A program made the translations under genes and the position numbers. Shown in pieces: positions 45,688 through 54,557 of a stretch of DNA of 64,000 bases. The notes beneath the pieces are model-generated. The model worked only from the letters and a program-made list of their open reading frames with translations, was not told where the DNA came from and did not search any database. This DNA comes from Autumnicola sp041679265 (GTDB lineage Bacteria; Bacteroidota; Bacteroidia; Flavobacteriales; Flavobacteriaceae): the NCBI RefSeq assembly GCF_041679265.1, contig NZ_JBGFSM010000006.1:124001-188000 (forward strand), in the 5' to 3' direction. Each line of letters opens with the position of its first letter. The first letter of the stretch is position 1.

Positions 45688-46944
45688 GTGGCGTGTAAGG
45701 ATGATGATGAAAATTCTGAACACCCCCCTAATGTTTATATTCAGGAAACCGCAAAGGGTTATGAACTCATCAGAAATGGCAAACCATTTTTTATTAAAGG
45801 AGGGGCGGGAGCCGGTTTTCTAGAGCAGTTAAAAGACGCAGGTGGTAATACTATTAGAGTATATGATACCATTGGCCTGAAAGCGATTTTGGATCAAGCT
45901 GAGAATCTAGATCTGGCAGTTGTGGTAGATATCCCTTTACCCACATTTGAGGAAAATAAGAAGTACTGGAATGGGGATCTAAAAAAGGTAAAACAACGTA
46001 TAAAAACTACTGTTTCAAGATATAAAGACCATCCTGCTTTGCTTTACTGGAACCTGGGAAATGAAATAGGATATCCTGAAGGATATAAAAATTCCCAATT
46101 TTTCAAAAAATTTAATGGAATAATAGAGGTTGTTCATAGCTATGATCCCAATCATCCGGTAAGCACGGCAATAGTTGCAGGAAGCAGAAAAACTATTTTA
46201 AGCATTTCTTTCCGAAGCCCCGAACTGGATTTTATATCTTTAAATGCCTTTGGAAGTCTTAGCGGGCTGGAACCAATGCTGCAATCCATTTCATTGCTAT
46301 GGGATGGCCCTTATGTAATATCTGAATGGGGGCTCAACGGGCCATGGGAGGCAAAAAAGACTTCCTGGGGGGCACCCGTAGAACAAACCAGCACAAAGAA
46401 GGCAGAATTATTAAAGGGCCGATACCATTCCGGCGCAATTAACAATGAGGCCTGTCTGGGAAGCTTCTATTTTTACTGGGGGATTAAACAGGAAAGGACT
46501 ATAACCTGGTTTAGTTTATTTAACCAGGACAGTTCACGCTCCCAGGTATACCATTCGCTGGAAAATTTATGGACAGATAAGCACAACAAATATCCCGGCC
46601 CAGAAATAGAATATGCTTTGCTAAATGGTGAAGGAGCCTTAAAAAGCAATATCCTTATTGCTGGTGATACTGCAAAAGCAGACCTGATTTTACAACAAAA
46701 CGTAGATTCTTTAAATATACATTGGGAAATACGAAAAGAAGCCTGGAATAACATTTTTGTTCAAAGACCCGTGATTAAAAATTTAATTATGAATAAATAT
46801 GGAAATAAAGCCACATTTCAGGTGCCATTTGAAGAAGGACCCTATCGCCTCTTTGTATATATAAAAGACAGGTATAACAATTTTGCCACCACTAACATCC
46901 CGTTTTATGTAGTGAGGGATGAAAAAAATGAAATTCAGCCCTAA
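45688..46944 (+). CDS. glycoside-hydrolase-like lipoprotein (clan-A TIM barrel, GH2/GH5-like)
   Basis: The protein has a TIM-barrel glycosidase domain (about residues 20-290) and a C-terminal beta-sandwich. The acid/base is N125-E126 in YWNLGNEIGYP, and the nucleophile is E213 in VISEWGLNG, the pattern of clan GH-A. The frame stays open upstream to 45619 and encodes LLFLGLLVAC just before and across the GTG at 45688. This is a clear lipoprotein signal, but no ATG, GTG or TTG precedes it; a CTG at 45634 is the best candidate. It shares fold features with the last domain of the synthase fusion at 47268 and lies in the same unit. The substrate is unknown. Confidence 0.82.
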   Translation: MACKDDDENSEHPPNVYIQETAKGYELIRNGKPFFIKGGAGAGFLEQLKDAGGNTIRVYDTIGLKAILDQAENLDLAVVVDIPLPTFEENKKYWNGDLKKVKQRIKTTVSRYKDHPALLYWNLGNEIGYPEGYKNSQFFKKFNGIIEVVHSYDPNHPVSTAIVAGSRKTILSISFRSPELDFISLNAFGSLSGLEPMLQSISLLWDGPYVISEWGLNGPWEAKKTSWGAPVEQTSTKKAELLKGRYHSGAINNEACLGSFYFYWGIKQERTITWFSLFNQDSSRSQVYHSLENLWTDKHNKYPGPEIEYALLNGEGALKSNILIAGDTAKADLILQQNVDSLNIHWEIRKEAWNNIFVQRPVIKNLIMNKYGNKATFQVPFEEGPYRLFVYIKDRYNNFATTNIPFYVVRDEKNEIQP

Positions 46945-46981
46945 TTCTACTTTAGTGGTATGCGGTTTTTCCAGTATCTTA

Positions 46982-47281
46982 ATGAAGATGAAAAAAATTA
47001 TTCAATTAAATATAATTGCAGTACTCCTGGCAGATTTTATCTTACGCTGCAGTAGATATTTACCTCATGGAATTAAGACAGAAGCATGGGTAAATATTAA
47101 TGAAGATCCATTCCATCGATCTGCCGTAATACCAAGAGCATCTGCTTTAGGGCATCAATTTAAAGCACCTCAGCAAGAGGGGCTATTTCAAAAATTGGTA
47201 ATCTTTATGAATAAAGAGCGCACTTCTGCCACCACCTACATTCCTTCATATGTTTTAAATGCGGTAGATGGAAAAGATTAA
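46982..47281 (+). CDS. small membrane-anchored hypothetical protein, about 99 aa
   Basis: The ATG at 46982 starts a positively charged, hydrophobic N-terminus (MKMKKIIQLNIIAVLLADFIL), compatible with a signal anchor. About 75 polar residues follow, with no recognised motif. An in-frame ATG at 46919 would overlap the upstream hydrolase gene. The 3' end overlaps the synthase-fusion start by 14 bases, which suggests translational coupling. The reading frame could also be a remnant; I cannot decide from sequence alone. Confidence 0.5.
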   Translation: MKMKKIIQLNIIAVLLADFILRCSRYLPHGIKTEAWVNINEDPFHRSAVIPRASALGHQFKAPQQEGLFQKLVIFMNKERTSATTYIPSYVLNAVDGKD

Positions 47282-50200
47282 AGAGCCAAATAAAAAAGAA
47301 GGGTGGATAATTAAATTTATGATTCTGCTGGGAATTACAAGTATTGTGAGTTTTATCCTGTATTTCTTCCAACCACAGTACGTAGGGAATATCTATCTCT
47401 ATATTCTCCTGGCCATAACCATGATCTACAGTGCTTTTAAAAAACTCTATATATGGTACAATTATTCCAATATTTCTATCCCGGAAGAAAAAGCAATAAC
47501 TGCAAACTTTAAGGTAGATATTTTAACCACATATTTCCCCGGGGAACCTTATCAAATGATCATTACCACCCTGGAAGCTATACTAAAGATTTCATATCCT
47601 CATGAAACCTATCTTTGTGATGAGGCTAATGATCCATTCCTCAAGAAATTTTGTGAAGAACATGGCATTCATCATGTAACCAGAAATAACAGGATAAATG
47701 CAAAAGCAGGAAACATTAATAATGCCCTTCATACTGTTGCTAATGGTGATATTTGTGTAATACTGGATCCAGACCATATCCCGGATCATAATTTTCTGGA
47801 CCCTGTGCTCCCTCATTTTGAAAATCGAAAAATAGGGTTCGTTCAAATTGTACAGTCTTATTACAACATCAGGGAATCTTTGGTAGCAAAAGGAGCAGCC
47901 GAACAAACGTTCCAATTTTACGGCCCGGTGATGATGACATTAAATTCTTACCAAACCGTTAATGCAATAGGTGCCAATTGCGTGTTTAGAAGAGAGGCAC
48001 TGGATAGTATTGGAGGCCACGCTCCGGGTTTATGTGAAGATATGCATACCGCCATGCTCATGTACTCCAAAGGATGGAAATCTGTTTACGTGCCAAAAGT
48101 ACTTGCAAAAGGATTGGCTCCTTCAAATCTTACCAATTTCTTTAAACAACAGCTAAAATGGTCCAGAGGTAGTTTTGATTTACTGAGAAAAGTTTATCCC
48201 CAAATTTTTGGAGATTTGACTCCCAGGCAAAAAATCCATTTTGGCCTGCTTCCTCTTCATTATCTGGGAGGCATCATTTGCCTGATCAATTTTTTGATCC
48301 CAATTTTTTCCTTAGTTTTTTCTATTACTCCCTGGAAGGGAGACATTTTAGATTTTGCAATTGTTCTTTTACCTGTAGTAGCCAGCTCATTGCTCATACG
48401 GGTTTATATTCAAAAATGGGTAATAGAGAAGAAGGAACGCGGTTTTCACCTTGTAGGCGGTCTTTTATACATTAATACCTGGTGGATCTATATAATTGGA
48501 TTAGTTTATACCCTATTGGATAAAAAAGTGCCTTACCTTCCTACTCCTAAAGAAGATGAATGGAACACCAATTTTAAAATTGTTATTCCTAACGCTGTCA
48601 TAGCAGTGGTTTCATTTGGTTCTATAATTTATGGCCTTCAAAAAGATCTTACTCCATTTTCCATTATTATGGCAGGTTTCGCGCTTTTTAATTCCTGTAT
48701 AATGCTTTTTGGAATTTACCTTACCATTAGAATCCAGAGCTTAAGAAATAAAAAATTTACTGCCTTTAATACAATTTCAGAAGTAATTAATAATTTAAAG
48801 GAGAAAACCTATGTTGTGGCTAATTCTATTTTCTTCTTGACCAGAAAAATAGCTTTTCCCCTTCTTCTGATGATCTTGTTACTTGCTATGAGTACTAAAT
48901 ATCATAAGGATAGCAGAAAATGGACGAATGTGAAAGTTACTTATATTGATAAATCAGGTAATAACTACCTTGGAATCTTTCAACCTACTTCCTTTTCGGG
49001 AATTTCAAACCTGGACACCATCAAAAGAATTGAAAAGGAATCAAACATCAACTTTGACATCATCTCTTTCTATCTGGCCTGGGGCGATAAAAGTGAGAAC
49101 CAGCTTCCTGAAGCCCTCATGGATTCCATCTATAGCATTAAAGCCATTCCTATGCTAACCTGGGAACCATGGTCCTCTGAATTTTCAATCACCCAGAATA
49201 ACTCCTACCTTAAACAGAATCACAAGATCTTTAAAAATATTTCTGAAGGCCAATTTGATGACTACATAAAGGATTTCGGGAAAAAACTTGCCGCATATCA
49301 ACAACCGGTTTTTTTAAGGTTTGCACATGAATTTGATAACCCGCAGTATCCCTGGTCATCAAAGGGAAACAATACCCCTGAAGAATTTATAGCAGCATGG
49401 AGACATGTCTACAATCTGCTGCAATCTGTTAATGCGCAACAGGTAATGATGGTATGGAATCCCTGGCGTCCACAATTCCTGCAGAAGTACTATCCGGGCG
49501 ACCGTTATGTAGATTGGATAGGAATTACTGCCCTGGATTACGGGAAATTGAATCATGATAAAAATGGATATTCCTTTGATGAACTTTACAAACCATTTCA
49601 CTACCGGATTAAAAAACTTACCAATAAACCCGTAATGCTTGCAGAGTTTGGTTCTTTAAAATTGAATGAGAATCAGGAGAAATGGACAGTACAGGCAATG
49701 GAGACCATTAACCAGAAATATCCTGAAATTTCTGCTGTTGTTCTTTTTAACAGTGCCTATGATACCAATATTCCTAAGAATAACTGGTACACCAAAAAAG
49801 AGCTGGACTGGACTACTTCTTCCTTTTCTACCATAAATCAAAAATTTAAGCACCGCCACCCGCTGGAGGATAAAAGTACTCGATTAAAAACTTCCTACGC
49901 TGTTAGAAATAGTGACCAGAAACATCCTTTAATTCTTTATGATATTAAAGGAGTGCGCTATAAAAAGGGCTATAACTGGAAAGATAATTATTATGCAGCT
50001 ACCCGAAAAACACTTCAACATGATTTTCAAATCCTTAAAGATGCAGGATTTAATACCCTTCAATTTAGAGGCGGAAATATTTACGATCACAACCTCCTTA
50101 GTTATGCCTTTGATTTTCAACTTCAGGTAATCTATGAGTTTGATGTTAATAACAGCCTTAATTTTATTGATGATAAAAATGAGTTGTCAAATCTTAAAGA

Positions 50201-51068
50201 AAAGATTCTTGATAAGGTTCGGGAATTGAAAGAAGAGAATTCCATTATTGGCTACACCTTTAGGGACGATCTTAATACCTATTTTGAAAAACCCTTATTA
50301 TTCTATCAAAGAAAAGCTTATCTGGAATGGCTGATTTCCCTGGCAAAAGAGATTAAACAAATTGACCCTGGAAGATCCTTAAACCTAGATTTAGTATGGA
50401 GCAATACGGATATTCCACAAATGGAAAATCTTTATCTTAATTCTCCCTTTGATTCATTTGGTATTCAAATATACGATGCAGAAAGCCTGGAAAATTTTCA
50501 AAATTATACCAAGCAAAGTGAGGTACCTTTATATATTAGCGCTATTTCTCCGGAACTGCTTCTTGAAAATCCAGAGGTGCAGACGGATTTTGATGTTGTA
50601 CTGCAAAACTATCAAAATGAAAGACGTAGCAGTTATGTAACCTTGGATGGACTCATTGACTTTGACGGCAAAAGAAAAGATATTCTAAAAAAGCTTGAAG
50701 ACCATTGGAAATCCAACAAAGAGGCATCTATTACAGAACAGGCAAGAATCCTGCGTCCCTCTGAACCTCTTTTTTCCGAAAGAACTTCTGTTTATCATCC
50801 CTTGCTGTATAGAAATGGCCAATGGGTAGATGCTCCAAGCAGTTCTCAAAAATATGAGTTTGTATGGTATCTTATTAAGAATGACCGCTATGGAAACCCC
50901 ATCGCTGTCAAGAAAGTAGGTAATGATGCTACCCTGAGACTTGAAATTCCGGAAAATTACAAAGAATACGAACTCCTGCTAACAGTGTATAATAAAAAAG
51001 AGAATTACAGTTTTAACTCCAGATCCCAATTGCATACGCCAGCAGGTGAAACCGCTATGCTTCCTTAG
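47268..51068 (+). CDS. membrane GT2 polysaccharide synthase fused to a GH26-like domain and an inactive-looking glycosidase domain, 1266 aa
   Basis: Two N-terminal helices lead into a processive GT2 domain: D118 (CDEAND), D167-P-D169, E257-D258 (CEDMH) and Q294-Q-L-K297-W298, where cellulose synthases have QxxRW. About six further helices follow, the last near residues 528-545, with PYLPTPKED in between. No PilZ domain is seen. Residues about 550-870 form a GH26-like beta-mannanase-type barrel with acid/base E688 (LRFAHEFDN) and nucleophile E793 (VMLAEFGS). Residues about 875-1266 form a second TIM barrel plus beta-sandwich resembling the upstream lipoprotein. Its catalytic positions read D1001-L1002 and A1092 instead of N-E and E. 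I infer synthesis and export of a beta-glycan with trimming or guidance on the outer face. The product is unknown. Confidence 0.85.
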   Translation: MEKIKEPNKKEGWIIKFMILLGITSIVSFILYFFQPQYVGNIYLYILLAITMIYSAFKKLYIWYNYSNISIPEEKAITANFKVDILTTYFPGEPYQMIITTLEAILKISYPHETYLCDEANDPFLKKFCEEHGIHHVTRNNRINAKAGNINNALHTVANGDICVILDPDHIPDHNFLDPVLPHFENRKIGFVQIVQSYYNIRESLVAKGAAEQTFQFYGPVMMTLNSYQTVNAIGANCVFRREALDSIGGHAPGLCEDMHTAMLMYSKGWKSVYVPKVLAKGLAPSNLTNFFKQQLKWSRGSFDLLRKVYPQIFGDLTPRQKIHFGLLPLHYLGGIICLINFLIPIFSLVFSITPWKGDILDFAIVLLPVVASSLLIRVYIQKWVIEKKERGFHLVGGLLYINTWWIYIIGLVYTLLDKKVPYLPTPKEDEWNTNFKIVIPNAVIAVVSFGSIIYGLQKDLTPFSIIMAGFALFNSCIMLFGIYLTIRIQSLRNKKFTAFNTISEVINNLKEKTYVVANSIFFLTRKIAFPLLLMILLLAMSTKYHKDSRKWTNVKVTYIDKSGNNYLGIFQPTSFSGISNLDTIKRIEKESNINFDIISFYLAWGDKSENQLPEALMDSIYSIKAIPMLTWEPWSSEFSITQNNSYLKQNHKIFKNISEGQFDDYIKDFGKKLAAYQQPVFLRFAHEFDNPQYPWSSKGNNTPEEFIAAWRHVYNLLQSVNAQQVMMVWNPWRPQFLQKYYPGDRYVDWIGITALDYGKLNHDKNGYSFDELYKPFHYRIKKLTNKPVMLAEFGSLKLNENQEKWTVQAMETINQKYPEISAVVLFNSAYDTNIPKNNWYTKKELDWTTSSFSTINQKFKHRHPLEDKSTRLKTSYAVRNSDQKHPLILYDIKGVRYKKGYNWKDNYYAATRKTLQHDFQILKDAGFNTLQFRGGNIYDHNLLSYAFDFQLQVIYEFDVNNSLNFIDDKNELSNLKEKILDKVRELKEENSIIGYTFRDDLNTYFEKPLLFYQRKAYLEWLISLAKEIKQIDPGRSLNLDLVWSNTDIPQMENLYLNSPFDSFGIQIYDAESLENFQNYTKQSEVPLYISAISPELLLENPEVQTDFDVVLQNYQNERRSSYVTLDGLIDFDGKRKDILKKLEDHWKSNKEASITEQARILRPSEPLFSERTSVYHPLLYRNGQWVDAPSSSQKYEFVWYLIKNDRYGNPIAVKKVGNDATLRLEIPENYKEYELLLTVYNKKENYSFNSRSQLHTPAGETAMLP

Positions 51069-51984
51069 GCAAAAATACTTCTGCCATCATACAACGTGCA
51101 CTGCCGCCGCCACAGGTTTCAATCATATGCAAATCACTGCTTAAGATTTCACAATGTTTTTGAATTTTTTCAATTTGATCTTTATGAAGTCCCGCATGAG
51201 CCCTGGCACTCATTACCAGGTATTTCTTCCCTCCTGCGCCCTGCACCTGCAACATATTCCCGGCAAACTCGTGCATTTGCGATTCAGAAATGGCTATTAT
51301 TTCTTTCCCGTCTGCCTTCAGATGTTTTAGCACATTTTTGCGCTCTTTCCCATTATCTATGGTATCAAGACAAATCACCGCAAATTCTTCAGCAACGCAC
51401 ATCATTACGTTGGTATGGTAAATTGGTTTTCTTTTTCCGCCTACACTCTGGTTAGCTGTAAAAATAACCGGGGTAAACTCAAAATCTTCACAAAATTCAA
51501 TTAGCAATTCTTCATCAGCTCTAGGGGAAATTGCGCAATATGCTTTTTGATTTGCCCTGTCCAGAATCATACTCCCTGTGCCTTCAAGAAAAATATCGTC
51601 CTCCTCTGCAGCGGTGTAATCTACTATATTGCGAATTTTAAAACCTTCTTCTTCCAGTTTAGCAAAATATTCAAGCCTACGTTCCTTCCTTCTGTTTGGA
51701 GCAAACATGGGATAAATCGCAATATTTCCATCTTCATGAAACGAAACCCAGTTATTTGGAAAAACAGAATCTGGCGTATCCTCTTCTAATACATCATTTA
51801 CCACCACGGTTTTTATGCCCGCCGCATTTAGCTTTTTTACAAAATCATCAAACTCCTTCTGCGCCTGCTTATTTACATCGGTATTTTTTATGTCTTCCTG
51901 AAAATAGTTATTTACAGCAGTTTGCTCATTCATTCTGAAGGCTACCGGCCTTACCATTAGAAGGGTATTTGTAATCTGCTTCAT
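51055..51984 (-). CDS. CtlX-like citrulline/guanidino hydrolase (amidinotransferase fold)
   Basis: The 309-residue enzyme of the guanidino-group-modifying superfamily begins TNTLLMVRPVAFRMNEQTAVNNYFQ, as in CtlX proteins. Substrate-binding and catalytic parts are PDSVFPNNWVSFHEDG, FLEGTGSMILDR, the His in YHTNVMMCV and the late Cys in ETCGGGSARCMMAEVF. CtlX is tied to citrulline use; I keep arginine or another guanidino substrate as alternatives. Its 3' end overlaps the stop region of the synthase fusion by 14 bases, tail to tail. Confidence 0.85.
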   Translation of the reverse strand: MKQITNTLLMVRPVAFRMNEQTAVNNYFQEDIKNTDVNKQAQKEFDDFVKKLNAAGIKTVVVNDVLEEDTPDSVFPNNWVSFHEDGNIAIYPMFAPNRRKERRLEYFAKLEEEGFKIRNIVDYTAAEEDDIFLEGTGSMILDRANQKAYCAISPRADEELLIEFCEDFEFTPVIFTANQSVGGKRKPIYHTNVMMCVAEEFAVICLDTIDNGKERKNVLKHLKADGKEIIAISESQMHEFAGNMLQVQGAGGKKYLVMSARAHAGLHKDQIEKIQKHCEILSSDLHMIETCGGGSARCMMAEVFLPKEA

Positions 51985-52159
51985 TTTTTTGTCCTTTGGA
52001 TTGTGTGTTGTCTGTTTAAAATTACTTTTTAATCCTTATTTACTTCGCCGTACCTAGCAGGCAAAATTATCTTAGATGATAAATTTTGAACATTTAAAAA
52101 CAGAACTCATAATCGACCACTTTTTTCTTCTTCATTTGCTTTCTACTCTTCCCCTAACC

Positions 52160-53071
52160 TCACTGTCTCACCAGGGGCAAAGTTGAACACCTCAATAATC
52201 CTTCCTGTTTTGCAATTTCAGCATAAGGAACTTCTTCAACGGTTATACCATTTTCTCTAAGCCACTGATTAAGCCTTTTAAAATTTCTTTCTGAAATAAC
52301 CACGTCTTCAGAAATGGAAAATACATTGGAAAACATGTTATACATCTCATCCCGGGTGATTTCAAACACATTTTCTTTTCCGAAGAAATTCACCAGCCAC
52401 TCATATTCTTGCACGTTCAAAAAGCCGCCCTTGTAAATAATCGCTTTATCCCTACCCACCGGCTGGAAACAGCAATCCAGGTGTAAAGCGTTATCGCGCG
52501 CTTCCAGGTTGGATTTTTTTAAATTAAAAGGCACTACTTTTTTCTGCGGAAAAAGCTCTCTTAACGCCTGTACGGCTTCTTTGTTGGTCCTTGCCGTTAT
52601 AAAACTTTTATAATCTTCTCCGGTATAGGTGCCTACCAGGATATAATCCCCATAAGGCATAACATCCCCACCCTCTATATGGGCATTTTCCGGAAGCTCT
52701 ATAACATTTTCTGAAGGTATTTGGTTAATTACATGACGAATAGCCTCAATCTCCTGCTCCCTGTCTGGCAAAATATTAGCCATTATAAATTTATCTTCAA
52801 TCACAAAAGCAATGTCCCTGGTAAAAATCTGATTGTAATTTTCTATTAATTTTGGCCTATACACTTCTACATCGTACTTCTTCAATACTTTCGCCACAGA
52901 CTCAATTTCCCTTATCATATCTTCTTCCTTTGGATACGTTCCTAATTTTATATGCTCAATAGATTTTGGATCGTAGGCTTTGGTGATATCGGGGATGCCT
53001 CCTACACTCTCGGCAGTTCCAAGAACCACGGCTTTAAGGCGTGCGGTTTCATTATTGATATGCAGTTTCAT
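52160..53071 (-). CDS. arginine deiminase/dimethylarginine dimethylaminohydrolase-like protein
   Basis: This is a second member of the guanidino-modifying fold. Landmarks are FTRDIAFVIEDKFIMAN, HIEGGDVMPYGDYILVG, ALHLDCCFQPVG (catalytic His) and QEGLLRCSTLPLVRQ (catalytic Cys near the C-terminus). I place the start at the ATG at 53071 (MKLHINNETARL). A longer frame from 53107 adds 12 residues. It is about 300 residues and could hydrolyse arginine, methylarginine or citrulline. It lies between the CtlX-like gene and gltA. Confidence 0.85.
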   Translation of the reverse strand: MKLHINNETARLKAVVLGTAESVGGIPDITKAYDPKSIEHIKLGTYPKEEDMIREIESVAKVLKKYDVEVYRPKLIENYNQIFTRDIAFVIEDKFIMANILPDREQEIEAIRHVINQIPSENVIELPENAHIEGGDVMPYGDYILVGTYTGEDYKSFITARTNKEAVQALRELFPQKKVVPFNLKKSNLEARDNALHLDCCFQPVGRDKAIIYKGGFLNVQEYEWLVNFFGKENVFEITRDEMYNMFSNVFSISEDVVISERNFKRLNQWLRENGITVEEVPYAEIAKQEGLLRCSTLPLVRQ

Positions 53072-53148
53072 CACGTTGAATTTTGGCAAATATAGAAAAA
53101 GCCTCATACCATGATGAAGCTTTTTCTAAAATTATAAATAGGTTTTTT

Positions 53149-54432
53149 TTATCGCTGTTCGAGAGGTTTAAAGTCTCTGTGACCTTCTCCAATATAAATT
53201 TGTCTTGGGCGCCCAATTGGCTCTTTCATTAACCTCATTTCTCTCCACTGTGCAATCCAGCCCGGTAAACGTCCAAGTGCAAACATTACCGTGAACATTT
53301 CTACCGGAATGCCAAGTGCACGATAAATAATTCCGGAATAAAAATCTACGTTTGGATAAAGTTTTCTTTTTACAAAGTAATCATCTTCCAATGCTTCTTT
53401 CTCGAGGCCTTTAGCGATATCCAGCACAGGATCGTCCACTCCTAACTGACCAAGCACTTCATCTGCAGATTTCTTAATAATTTTTGCCCGCGGATCAAAA
53501 TTTTTATATACCCGATGACCAAAGCCCATAAGACGGAAAGGGTCTTCCTTATCTTTGGCTTTTTCCATAAATTTATGAGTATCTCCACCGTCTTCTTTAA
53601 TTTTTTCCAGCATTTCAATAACCGCCTGGTTGGCTCCTCCATGAAGAGGGCCCCATAATGCACTAATTCCTGCTGAAATTGATGCAAAAAGGCCTGCATG
53701 GGAAGATCCCACCATTCTTACCGTTGAAGTAGAACAGTTTTGCTCATGATCTGCGTGAAGAATAAGCAATTTATCCAACGCATTGATTACGGCTTTATCT
53801 ACACTATATTTCTTACCTGGCTTTTGGAACATCATTTTATGCAGATTCTCTACATAGCCAAGAGAATCATCTCCATAATTTAAAGGATCGCTCTTTTTCT
53901 TTCTTAAGGTCCAGGCGGCAAGAACAGGAAATTTCCCTAAGATCTTCACAATTGCCTTGTACATATCTGCTTCTGAAGAAACATCTACAGAAGAGGGATT
54001 GAAGGCAATAAGGGCACTGGTTAAAGAAGATAGCACTCCCATAGGGTGAGCCGACTTTGGAAAACCATCAAGGATCTTTTTCATTTCCTCATCCACTTCA
54101 GACTCTTCCTGAATATCTGCGTAAAATTTATCCAGTTGCTCTTTGGTAGGCAATTCTCCAAAAATTAGCAAATAAGCCACTTCAAGAAAATCTGCCTTTT
54201 CTGCCAGGTCTTCTATAGCATAGCCGCGATATCTTAAAATCCCTTTTTCCCCGTCTAAAAATGTAATGGCACTCTCACAACTACCGGTATTTTTATAGCC
54301 GCGGTCCAGGGTGATAAGACCAGCTTCTGAACGAAGGGTTTTAATATCTACTCCTATTTCATTTTCAGTTCCTTTTACTACAGGGAATTCATATTTTTTT
54401 CCTTGAAATTCTAATGAAGCTTTATCTGACAT
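53149..54432 (-). CDS. gltA: citrate synthase GltA
   Basis: Citrate synthase condenses acetyl-CoA and oxaloacetate at the entry of the TCA cycle. The 427-residue type II enzyme has ITFLDGEKGILRYRGYAIEDLA, LHADHEQNCSTSTVRMVGSSHAG (catalytic His), WGPLHGGANQAVIEML, MGFGHRVYKNFDPRA and the C-terminal VDFYSGIIYRALGIP with the catalytic Asp. The neighbouring genes are central metabolism (glgA, eno). Confidence 0.97.
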   Translation of the reverse strand: MSDKASLEFQGKKYEFPVVKGTENEIGVDIKTLRSEAGLITLDRGYKNTGSCESAITFLDGEKGILRYRGYAIEDLAEKADFLEVAYLLIFGELPTKEQLDKFYADIQEESEVDEEMKKILDGFPKSAHPMGVLSSLTSALIAFNPSSVDVSSEADMYKAIVKILGKFPVLAAWTLRKKKSDPLNYGDDSLGYVENLHKMMFQKPGKKYSVDKAVINALDKLLILHADHEQNCSTSTVRMVGSSHAGLFASISAGISALWGPLHGGANQAVIEMLEKIKEDGGDTHKFMEKAKDKEDPFRLMGFGHRVYKNFDPRAKIIKKSADEVLGQLGVDDPVLDIAKGLEKEALEDDYFVKRKLYPNVDFYSGIIYRALGIPVEMFTVMFALGRLPGWIAQWREMRLMKEPIGRPRQIYIGEGHRDFKPLEQR

Positions 54433-54557
54433 TTGAATATTTACGTTTTAATTGAGTATGACTGCGAATTTAAGAAAAATGGGCAAGTATATCAATTGTT
54501 AAAACTCATTTATGCTATTATTAACAGCGGTTTTCAGAACATTCTTGTAATTATACA

